Source of the DNA: Pseudomonadota bacterium
Lineage (GTDB): Bacteria; Pseudomonadota; Alphaproteobacteria; Sphingomonadales; Sphingomonadaceae
Assembly (NCBI GenBank): GCA_023426225.1
Contig: JAFABD010000068.1
Coordinates: 1-16,680 of the forward strand
Reading direction: 5' to 3'
Length of the DNA: 16,680 nt
In this document: in pieces, positions 1 to 6,301 of the stretch
Position numbering within the stretch: position 1 is the first letter of the stretch
How the letters are laid out: the number at the start of each line of letters is the position of its first letter
Made by a program: the position numbers and the translations under genes
Notes under the pieces: model-generated
Database searches by the model: none
Told to the model about the DNA's origin: nothing
The model's input: the letters and a program-made list of their open reading frames with translations, nothing else

Positions 1-394
1 GCGCCGCGACGAGCGGGGCGACCGCGGCAAACCAGCGCGCGGCGGGCGGCGGCGGCGCGAAACGCGCGGGGGCCGACGCCAGGTAATCGCCCGCCGCGAC
101 GAGTTCGCGGCACAGCGGGCAATCGTCGGGCCACTCAAGCGGCGCCTCGGCGTTGGCGATCCGGACGCCGCCCGTATCGGCGTGCCCGGCCCTCGCCGCC
201 GCCCCGGTGACACGCGCTTCGCCATGCACATGCGTCCGGACGACGAAGCTCTGCGACGAAAAGGCGAGCAGCGCGAGCAACAGCGCCGCCCATTGCCCGA
301 TCTGGCGCCGCCGCGCCGCCCACGCGCCGTCCCCGCCCGCGCCCTTCGGCGCTGGCATCGCTCGTGCTGCGTTGGTTCGGCGGTTGCGCGTCAT
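1..394 (-). CDS. DUF2946-like small protein, C-terminus cut by window edge
   Basis: An open frame runs from the ATG at 394 to the left window edge (131 codons seen) without a stop. The protein has a basic N-terminus (MTRNRRTNAARAMPAP), one hydrophobic segment at about residues 32-45 (IGQWAALLLALLAFSS), then SQSFVVRTHVHG, and later DDCPLCRELVAAGDYLA. The pattern of one membrane helix or signal anchor, a Q-S-x-V-x-x-T-H-x-H stretch and a CPLC motif is what I know from DUF2946 proteins of sphingomonads, which are of unknown function and often lie near metal or TonB genes. The CxxC and two His residues could bind metal; that is inference. GAGGGC directly precedes the ATG at 394. A second ATG at 358 is possible and would shorten the basic tail. 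The C-terminus lies outside the window. Confidence 0.7.
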   Translation of the reverse strand, partial: MTRNRRTNAARAMPAPKGAGGDGAWAARRRQIGQWAALLLALLAFSSQSFVVRTHVHGEARVTGAAARAGHADTGGVRIANAEAPLEWPDDCPLCRELVAAGDYLASAPARFAPPPPAARWFAAVAPLVAA

Positions 395-436
395 GCCCTC
401 GTCACACGCGCCGACCTGGCGCTCCGTTCGGAGCTA

Positions 437-453
437 TGTGACAATGTTACACA
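437..453. promoter_or_regulatory. imperfect inverted repeat upstream of the DUF2946-like gene
   Basis: TGTGACAATGTTACACA has TGTG/CACA ends around a 9-base centre. It is the only AT-rich patch in the 395-573 gap between two minus-strand genes, so it probably overlaps the promoter of the gene starting at 394. The segment GTTACACAAA recurs at 3634-3643 ahead of the TonB receptor. No clear -35/-10 pair was found. Confidence 0.3.
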
Positions 454-490
454 AATCAAGCGCGATGATCGGAGCCGCAATGACGGCCGC

Positions 491-538
491 GCTCCAAAAA
501 GAAGCGGCCCGTCCGCCCGGGAGATGGCGAACGGGCCG
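491..538 (-). terminator. intrinsic terminator of the DUF1521 gene
   Basis: CGGCCCGT (505-512) pairs perfectly with ACGGGCCG (531-538). Four inner pairs (514-517 with 526-529) extend the stem. On the minus strand the stem is followed by CTTCTTTTTGG (494-504). It lies 36 bases after the DUF1521 stop codon. This is a classic Rho-independent terminator. Confidence 0.85.
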
Positions 539-573
539 AGCGGGGGCGCGCACGCCCCTCCGGATCGGAAAGA

Positions 574-1461
574 TCAGCCGACGAGCAGGTGGCGCAGCAG
601 CGCGGCGCCCGCCACTTCGCGCGCCGCCGATCGGCTGGCCGCGTCGACTGCCACCCCCAGCACCGCACCAAAGAACAGGAAGCTGCCGATCGCCTGCCCC
701 GCCTCGGCCAGGCTCGGCGCATCGCTGCCGGGACCATAGAGCGCGCCGGGCCGCGTGATGTCGGCCTCTTTCTGCGTCACCAGCGTGTCGAGTTCGGTGC
801 GCCATCCGCCCGCGCTCTCATGGACGGTGAAGCCGTCGCGATGCACGGCGTCGAGCACCGCGCCGTTGGTCGACACGCTCACCGACAGGTCGCCCAACTG
901 GTTCTGGCTCAGCCCGTCGATCACCACCGCATTGTCGCCGCGCGTCACCACCACCTGCGCGGCATAATAGACATTGGGATTCCCCTTCGCCGCCTCGGTG
1001 TTGATCGTCAGCTTGGTGCCGTTGTCGAGTTCGAAGGTGGTGGTGCCGTAAAAGTCGAACTGGTGCTTGCCGTTCACGTCGACATGCGGATCGCCCCACA
1101 CGCGCGTACGCTGCCCGGTCTTGTCGTTGAAGATCGTCATTTCGCTGCTGCGCTCGTCGATCTCGAGCCGATAGCCGTCGCCCAGGTCGACCTTGGCAGT
1201 GTGCTGTCCCGTCACCTGCGCGGTGAAGGCGGCGACCGGCTGGATCTGGCTCGGCAACGCGCCCGCCGCCAGCTTGCCCATCTGGATCAGATACGCGGCC
1301 GGGAGCGCCGCCAGCGCCAGCGGACCGGCGTTGAGCGGCCGCACCGCGCTCGCCAGGATTCCTGCCGCGCCCATCAACTGCGCGCTGTTGCCCAGCAGTT
1401 CGGCGCTCGCGGCGAATTGCGTGCCGATCGTCGCTGCCGGGTTGCCCGAAATCGTCGTCAT
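574..1461 (-). CDS. DUF1521 protein with metal-ion-inducible autocleavage (MIIA) motif
   Basis: This 295-residue protein starts at the ATG at 1461, which has GAGGAGG nine bases upstream; an in-frame ATG at 1509 lacks such a site. Residues 1-85 are Ala-rich and partly amphipathic (MTTISGNPAATIG...), with no Sec or Tat signal. Residues about 88-225 match DUF1521: VDLGDGYRLEIDE, then VWGDPHVDVNGKHQFDFYG, then TTFELDNGTKLTI. In Bradyrhizobium NopE1/NopE2, type III-secreted proteins, this domain cleaves itself within GD'PH when Ca2+ or similar metals are bound. The equivalent bond here is Asp124-Pro125. Residues about 253-280 are hydrophobic (AIGSFLFFGAVLGVAVDAA). Exported or injected effector status is inferred from the family and the absence of a signal peptide. 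The gene is single, divergent from the lipase gene, and has its own terminator. Confidence 0.85.
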   Translation of the reverse strand: MTTISGNPAATIGTQFAASAELLGNSAQLMGAAGILASAVRPLNAGPLALAALPAAYLIQMGKLAAGALPSQIQPVAAFTAQVTGQHTAKVDLGDGYRLEIDERSSEMTIFNDKTGQRTRVWGDPHVDVNGKHQFDFYGTTTFELDNGTKLTINTEAAKGNPNVYYAAQVVVTRGDNAVVIDGLSQNQLGDLSVSVSTNGAVLDAVHRDGFTVHESAGGWRTELDTLVTQKEADITRPGALYGPGSDAPSLAEAGQAIGSFLFFGAVLGVAVDAASRSAAREVAGAALLRHLLVG

Positions 1462-1654
1462 GCCCCTGTTCCTCCTCGCGTTGCGCTGGCCGGAAGTGGC
1501 CATTTCCACCCGAGGCGTCGCACAGCGGCAGCCACGTCACACTCGTCGGATCGTTGAGGTCGCCTAAACGAATCGTCTAGCGACGCGACCGCGCCGCCAT
1601 GGCATCCGGAATCGGAGCAACCGCCCGTCGAACCGGACATCAAGCGAGACGCCG
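1462..1654. promoter_or_regulatory. divergent promoter region, DUF1521 gene / lipase gene
   Basis: This 193-base gap separates two divergent genes and must hold both promoters unless one is transcribed from elsewhere. I found no convincing sigma-70 pair, no Hrp/tts-type box and no AT-rich GTCNGAC site. A GTCGGAT at about 1537-1543 lies in GC-rich flanks and is probably chance. The only recognisable signal is the GAGGAGG ribosome binding site of the minus-strand gene near 1471-1477. Confidence 0.4.
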
Positions 1655-2614
1655 ATGAGTATCGCCCCCGCCATCCAGCGCCCCGGCAGCATCAATCCCG
1701 TCGGCCCGCTCACGCCACGGCCGGACAATTTTCCCGGGTCGGCGCTGCGGGACGTTCCGGCACGCGAACTGCTTGCTTGGGCGCAGCCGCAGCCCGCCCA
1801 GATCGCGCCGCCCCGGGTCGAACCGTCGCGGATCGACGGGAGCGCCGCCGCTCCGGTCACGCCCGCCGCCGGTGCCGCTGCGGGCGCACCATCGACGCGT
1901 GAGCTCGCGCTGATGGCAGCCGATGTCTATCACGACATCCCCTCGCCGCCGCCGGGCTACCGCGTCGCCGGCGATGCCGATCTGGCGCGCATCGGGCTCG
2001 ATCCACAGAATCTGTCGTCACCCGAAAGCGCCTTCCGCGCCCGCGTCTATGTTCGCGACACCGCCCAGGGCAGCCAGTTCGTCGTCAGCTTTCGCGGCTC
2101 GACCGACGCCAGCGACTGGAAGGCAAACGCGCAGCAGGCGCTGGGGCTGCCGTCCGACCAGTATTCGCGTGCGCTGATGATCGCCCGTGCGATCGGCCGT
2201 CATCCCGAAGCCGATGTGACGATCACCGGCCACTCGCTCGGCGGCGGGCTCGCCTCGGCTGCGGCGCTGGCCAGCGGGCGGCAGGCGACGACCTTCAACG
2301 CCGCCGGGCTCAGCGATGCGACCATCCGCCAGGCCGAAGGCATCCGGGCAGCCAATGGCGGCACGCCCGAACCCGCGATCGCCGCCTTCTATGTCCGCGG
2401 CGAGGTGCTGTCGGCGCTTCAGGACGGCGGCGACCGCGTCGTCGGCGCGCTGCTGGGCGGGCTGGTCGGCGGTATTCTCGCCGATGCGCCCGAAGCCTAT
2501 GGCACGCGGATCGGGCTCGACGCGGTGCGCCCCCAGGGAACGCATTGGTATCAGGACAATCCGGTCGCGCGCCACGGCATGGACTGGGTGCTGAGCAGCC
2601 TTGGCGCCAATTGA
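1655..2614 (+). CDS. class-3-type / Mbeg1-like lipase without signal peptide, candidate secreted effector
   Basis: This 319-residue alpha/beta hydrolase has a Pro/Ala-rich, disordered N-terminal 80 residues (no signal peptide), then TRELALMAADVYHD, which typically opens lipase class 3/Mbeg1-like domains. FVVSFRGSTDASDW (142-155) is the oxyanion-side strand. The nucleophile elbow is GHSLGGG with Ser194. His307 in ARHGMDW is the likely catalytic His. Where an Asp is expected there is FYVRGEVLS with Glu250. A glycine-rich hydrophobic stretch follows at about 262-276 (VVGALLGGLVGGILA). The family hydrolyses acyl esters, often of phospholipids. Signal-less lipases paired with a lipoprotein gene are commonly type VI or type IV effectors; that role is inferred here. 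The ankyrin lipoprotein gene starts 34 bases after the stop. The ribosome binding site is weak (AGCGAGA). Confidence 0.8.
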   Translation: MSIAPAIQRPGSINPVGPLTPRPDNFPGSALRDVPARELLAWAQPQPAQIAPPRVEPSRIDGSAAAPVTPAAGAAAGAPSTRELALMAADVYHDIPSPPPGYRVAGDADLARIGLDPQNLSSPESAFRARVYVRDTAQGSQFVVSFRGSTDASDWKANAQQALGLPSDQYSRALMIARAIGRHPEADVTITGHSLGGGLASAAALASGRQATTFNAAGLSDATIRQAEGIRAANGGTPEPAIAAFYVRGEVLSALQDGGDRVVGALLGGLVGGILADAPEAYGTRIGLDAVRPQGTHWYQDNPVARHGMDWVLSSLGAN

Positions 2615-2648
2615 CGCACGCGCCCGCCGCCCGGTACACCGGCGGCCG

Positions 2649-3581
2649 ATGACGATGCGCCTGTGCCTCGCGACCGCAGCGTTGCTGGCGCTGGTGCCAA
2701 CCGGGGGATGCATGGCCCGCGAACCTTCGTGCTTTACCAGGCGCCCTTCGGTCGTGCTGCCCGATCGCAATCGTGTGCTCGCCAATCTCACCCACGGCGC
2801 CGCCGGTCAGGCGCTCGCCGAGGCGATCCTCGACGGGCGGCTCGACGATGCCCGCGCGATGCTGCGGCACGATCCCCGGCTGATCGACACCGCCGTCCGT
2901 CCCGACCCGCGGATGCCGCAACAGCCCGCGGGGCAATATGGCGACCTCCTCACCTTTGCCGTGGCCCGCTGCGACGGCGACGCGATCGCGATGCTGCTGG
3001 GGGCGGGGATGTCCGCCAACGGCGTTCGCCCCGGCGGCGCGCTGTCGCTCGCGGTGCTCGCCGATACCCCCGCGCTCGCCGAACAGTTGCTCGGCGCCGG
3101 GGCGTCGCCCGATCCGCAGGCGCTGCCCGGCGGCGAAGACCCGATGCGCAGCGCCATCGCTTTCTCCAATCTCGGCGCGGTGATGACCCTGCTGCGCCAC
3201 GGCGCCGACCCGCGCTGGACCGACCGTTTCGGCGTCGATCGCGTCCGGTTGGCGCTCGATGCCGAACAGGCCCTGATTGCCGAACTGCTCGTCGAACATG
3301 GCGGCACGCTGTTCGGCGTCGCCGAGGACGGCAGCACCGCCGCGCACCTGCTCGCCGAGCCCGCCCTGATCTTCAACGACGCCGAACAGCGCGCCGCACG
3401 CGACCGGCTCCGCGCGCGCGCCGAAGCCGGGCCGCTGGGGTGGCCGCTTCCCGACCGGGCAACGATCCGCGCCCGCATTGCGGCCGGGGAATGGCCCACA
3501 TCGGCCCAGGCACAGGCCGGGCTGCACATCGCCCCCGCGCTCCGCGACCGACTCCGCGCCGCCGCCACGACGACGCACTGA
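2649..3581 (+). CDS. ankyrin-repeat lipoprotein, candidate immunity partner of the lipase
   Basis: I start this 310-residue protein at the ATG at 2649, because MTMRLCLATAALLALVPTGGC is a short lipoprotein signal ending in a Cys (residue 21). An upstream TTG (2601) is in frame but overlaps the lipase gene and adds a charged tail in front of the signal. The lipobox (T-G-G-C) departs from the usual L at -3, so lipidation is likely but not certain. Residues about 50-240 are ankyrin-like helical pairs: ALAEAILDGRLDDARAMLRH, AVARCDGDAIAMLLGAGM, LAEQLLGAGASPDP, AVMTLLRHGADPRWTD, ALIAELLVEHGGTLFG. Ankyrin repeats bind protein partners. Short intergenic distance to the lipase suggests co-transcription, and a periplasmic anchor would suit an inhibitor of a lipase attacking from outside. 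No strong ribosome binding site was seen. Confidence 0.75.
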   Translation: MTMRLCLATAALLALVPTGGCMAREPSCFTRRPSVVLPDRNRVLANLTHGAAGQALAEAILDGRLDDARAMLRHDPRLIDTAVRPDPRMPQQPAGQYGDLLTFAVARCDGDAIAMLLGAGMSANGVRPGGALSLAVLADTPALAEQLLGAGASPDPQALPGGEDPMRSAIAFSNLGAVMTLLRHGADPRWTDRFGVDRVRLALDAEQALIAELLVEHGGTLFGVAEDGSTAAHLLAEPALIFNDAEQRAARDRLRARAEAGPLGWPLPDRATIRARIAAGEWPTSAQAQAGLHIAPALRDRLRAAATTTH

Positions 3582-3678
3582 CGCCCGCCCGCACGCGCCG
3601 TGCCGCAACATTCCTCGCACTTCGGTCACATTAGTTACACAAACCCGGCCTAGGCGCGCCCTAACGCCAGCGTAACGG

Positions 3679-3697
3679 CAGTATCAATGTAATACTG
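3679..3697. promoter_or_regulatory. perfect 6-bp inverted repeat in the TonB receptor 1 promoter region
   Basis: CAGTAT (3679-3684) and ATACTG (3692-3697) flank seven bases. The right arm shares bases with the adjoining GTCAGAC site. It sits 70-90 bases before the receptor start and looks like an operator; the protein that would bind it is unknown. Confidence 0.4.
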
Positions 3698-3707
3698 TCA
3701 GACATTC
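3692..3707. promoter_or_regulatory. GTCNGAC operator-like site 1, upstream of TonB receptor 1
   Basis: The core GTCAGAC (3697-3703) has AT-rich flanks: ATACT on the left, ATTC on the right. The same core occurs twice before TonB receptor 2 and twice before the GH51 operon. The form TnGTCnGACnA resembles sites of FadR-type GntR regulators (tnGTnnnACna). This is the least symmetrical copy outside the core. Confidence 0.45.
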
Positions 3708-3767
3708 TCGGCGCCTTTCACGGGCGAACGGGTCGCAACAGGCGTGCATATTCGGGGGAATATTGTC

Positions 3768-6230
3768 ATGCGCACGACTTATTCGGCGCATCCGCTGCTC
3801 ATGGGCGGGTGCCGGCTGTTCTTTACTGCAAGCCTTCTGTCGATTGCCGGGACCGCGTTCGCCGCGCCGGTGGCCGATCCGGTGCCGGCGGGCGATCCCG
3901 TCGCCGCCGATCAGGACGCCGCCGCCGCTACCGCCACCGCCGACGCGCCCGGCGAGATCGTCGTGGTCGCGCGCAAGCGGGCGGAAAATGTCCAGCAGGT
4001 GCCGATCCCCGTCACCGTCATCGGCAGCGCCGAGCTCACGCGCCAGAACCTCGTCAACTTCACCAATTTCCAGAACAAGTTCCCGGCCTTCTCGGTCTAT
4101 CTGACCAATCCGAAACAGCTCAATCTCGGCATTCGCGGCATCGGCAACAACGGCTTCAACACCGACGGCATCGACGGGTCGGTGGGCGTGTTCGTCGACG
4201 GCGTCTACACCGGGCGTCAGGGAATGGTCTCGAACGATTTCAACGACATCGCCGATGTCGAGCTGCTCCGCGGCCCGCAGGGGACGCTGTTCGGCAAGAA
4301 CACCACGGCCGGCGCGGTCATCATCAACACGCTCAAGCCCAGCTTCGATTTCGGCGCCAATGCCGAAGCGAGCGTCGGCAATTTCGGCTTCCACGAATTC
4401 AAGGCGGGCATCACCGGCCCGATCGTCGCCGACAAGCTCGCCGCGCGCGTCTCGGCCTTTTACAGCGATCGCGACGGCACCTATCCCAACCTCTTCAACG
4501 GCCGGGCGCAGAACGGGCGTCAGGGCTGGGGCGTGCGCGCGCAACTGCTCGCGACGCCTGCCGACAATCTCTCGATCCGGCTGATCGGCACGCACGGGCA
4601 TCAACAATTCCCGACGATGTCGCCGGTGATCCTGTCGGTCTACAACCCGGCGGCGCTTCAGGCGCGGATGGCGGCGGCGGGCTATACGCTCACCACCAGC
4701 AACGCGCGCGATCGTCAGGTCAACATCAACAGCCCACTCAACGCGCGCACCACCTTCGATTCGGTCAGCGGGCATCTCGACTGGGGCCTGGGCAGCGCGG
4801 GCGATCTCACCGCGATCACCGCCTATGAAAAATGGTCGTGCTTCACCAACAACGACAACGACTATACCCAGCTCGACGCCATTTCGGACTATGGCTCGTG
4901 CAACAAGGAACGCCAGTTCTCGCAGGAGCTGCGCTGGGCCAGCGCGCGCGATCGTCCGGTCGAGGCGACCGTCGGCGGCTTCCTCAGCCGTCAGCGGCTT
5001 CAGGTCGACTCGCGCGTCCGCTTCGGCAGCCAGTATCACATCTGGGCGGCCAACCCCTCGGCGACGCGCTTCCCCGCGATCAACGGCAAGACCTGGGCGC
5101 AGGGCGCCTATGCCGCCGCGCTCACCGGCGCGGGTTTCGACAGCCAGGCGGTGTTCGAAACCAATACCGAGGCGCTGTTCGGCAACGTCACCTGGCACCC
5201 CGACGCCGCGCGCCGGCTCGCGTTCGACATCGGCCTGCGCCAGACCTGGGAACGCCGCTCACAGCTTTACGACGGCCGCGTCGCCGCCAATCCGGGCGGG
5301 CTCAGCGCGGCGCAGCTCAACGCGCTCTCGCCCAGCGGCGCCAATGCCCAGCTCGGCCATGTCGACACGCATCTGACCGACAGCGCGCTCTCGGGCGAGG
5401 TCGGCGTCAGCTACAAGCCCGCGACCGACATCTTCCTCTATGCCAAATATGCGCGCGGCAACAAATCGGCGGGCTTCAACCTGCTGCCCTATAACGACAG
5501 CAATCCCGACAGCGGCGTCGCCTCGGCGATCGCCCTCGGCGCCAGACAGACCGTGGACGGCGAAAAGGCCGACAATTTCGAGATCGGGGTCAAGAGCGAG
5601 TTCCTCGACCACCGCATCCTGCTCAACGTCACCGCCTTCCACACGCTCGTGCGCGGCTATCAGGCGAACCAGGCGGTCGGCGTCGGCAATACGGCGCTCA
5701 AGTTCCTCGCCAATGTCGGCTCGCTGACGTCGAAGGGGGTCGAGGTCGAGGCCCAGACCTGGCTGTTCCCCGGTTTCCATACCAAGGGCTTCATCGCCTA
5801 TGACAAGGCGACCTATTCGTCGTTCCACAATTCGGTCTGCCCGGGCCAGGCGACGACGCTCACCTGCGACCTCACCGGCCGCCAGGTCGCCTGGGCGCCC
5901 GAATGGACCGCCGACTTCACCGCGGACTACACCACCGCCGTCACCAACGACGTCAAGCTCTACGGCCTGTTCGACGTCAACTGGCGCAGCAAGCAGAACA
6001 CGACGATCACGCTCGACCCGGCGGCGGAAATCCGCCCCTATGCGCTCGCCGGCCTGCGCGTCGGCACGCTGCTGATGAAGGACCGGCTCGACTTGCAATT
6101 CTGGGTCGAGAACCTGTTCGACAAGGCCTATTTCATCAACCTGCTCGGCTACACCAAGTCGACCGGGATCATTCAGGGCTATCCCGGCAACCCGCGCACC
6201 TTCGGCGTCACCGCGCGGCTGAAGATGTAA
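3768..6230 (+). CDS. TonB-dependent outer-membrane receptor 1
   Basis: This protein of 820 residues starts at the ATG at 3768, which has GGGGGA eight bases upstream; a GTG at 3744 would add eight residues before the signal. A Sec signal ends near residue 32 (SLLSIAGTAFA-A). A TonB-box-like GEIVVVARKR follows at about 62-71. The plug domain runs to about residue 185, with VFVDGVYTGRQG and the conserved VELLRGPQGTLFGKNTTAG. A large beta-barrel follows (many alternating strands, for example FSQELRW), and the C-terminus is NPRTFGVTARLKM, a normal barrel end. Such receptors import iron complexes, vitamins or oligosaccharides using TonB energy. The substrate cannot be read from the sequence. Sharing a GTCNGAC site with the arabinan genes and being convergent with receptor 2 suggest a sugar or plant-derived ligand. 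Confidence 0.93.
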   Translation: MRTTYSAHPLLMGGCRLFFTASLLSIAGTAFAAPVADPVPAGDPVAADQDAAAATATADAPGEIVVVARKRAENVQQVPIPVTVIGSAELTRQNLVNFTNFQNKFPAFSVYLTNPKQLNLGIRGIGNNGFNTDGIDGSVGVFVDGVYTGRQGMVSNDFNDIADVELLRGPQGTLFGKNTTAGAVIINTLKPSFDFGANAEASVGNFGFHEFKAGITGPIVADKLAARVSAFYSDRDGTYPNLFNGRAQNGRQGWGVRAQLLATPADNLSIRLIGTHGHQQFPTMSPVILSVYNPAALQARMAAAGYTLTTSNARDRQVNINSPLNARTTFDSVSGHLDWGLGSAGDLTAITAYEKWSCFTNNDNDYTQLDAISDYGSCNKERQFSQELRWASARDRPVEATVGGFLSRQRLQVDSRVRFGSQYHIWAANPSATRFPAINGKTWAQGAYAAALTGAGFDSQAVFETNTEALFGNVTWHPDAARRLAFDIGLRQTWERRSQLYDGRVAANPGGLSAAQLNALSPSGANAQLGHVDTHLTDSALSGEVGVSYKPATDIFLYAKYARGNKSAGFNLLPYNDSNPDSGVASAIALGARQTVDGEKADNFEIGVKSEFLDHRILLNVTAFHTLVRGYQANQAVGVGNTALKFLANVGSLTSKGVEVEAQTWLFPGFHTKGFIAYDKATYSSFHNSVCPGQATTLTCDLTGRQVAWAPEWTADFTADYTTAVTNDVKLYGLFDVNWRSKQNTTITLDPAAEIRPYALAGLRVGTLLMKDRLDLQFWVENLFDKAYFINLLGYTKSTGIIQGYPGNPRTFGVTARLKM

Positions 6231-6238
6231 TTCGCGCA

Positions 6239-6284
6239 AAAGCGGACCGGCCGCGTACACAAGGCGCGCGGCCGGTCCGTTTCT
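6239..6284. terminator. bidirectional terminator between the two TonB receptor genes
   Basis: CGGACCGGCCGCG (6243-6255) and CGCGGCCGGTCCG (6267-6279) form a perfect 13-bp stem with an 11-base loop. TTTCT follows on the plus side, and CTTTTGC follows on the minus side (from AAAAG at 6238-6242). It lies 12 bases past the receptor 1 stop and 23 bases past the receptor 2 stop, so it can serve both convergent genes. Confidence 0.9.
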
Positions 6285-6301
6285 GCCCGTGCGGGCTGCG
6301 G

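Noticed and set aside
2153..2159. GTCCGAC inside the lipase gene
   Set aside because: It lies in GC-rich coding DNA without AT flanks or symmetry beyond the core, so it is probably chance.
2601..2648. TTG start extending the ankyrin lipoprotein by 16 residues
   Set aside because: It overlaps the lipase stop region and places a charged tail before the signal peptide. The ATG at 2649 gives a proper lipoprotein signal.
2310..3629. 439-codon minus-strand open frame
   Set aside because: It is antisense to the lipase end and the ankyrin lipoprotein. The plus-strand genes have clear motifs and this has none.
3684..5198. 504-codon minus-strand open frame
   Set aside because: It is antisense to TonB receptor 1, with repetitive Arg/Gly/Asp/Val composition, no domain and no ribosome binding site.
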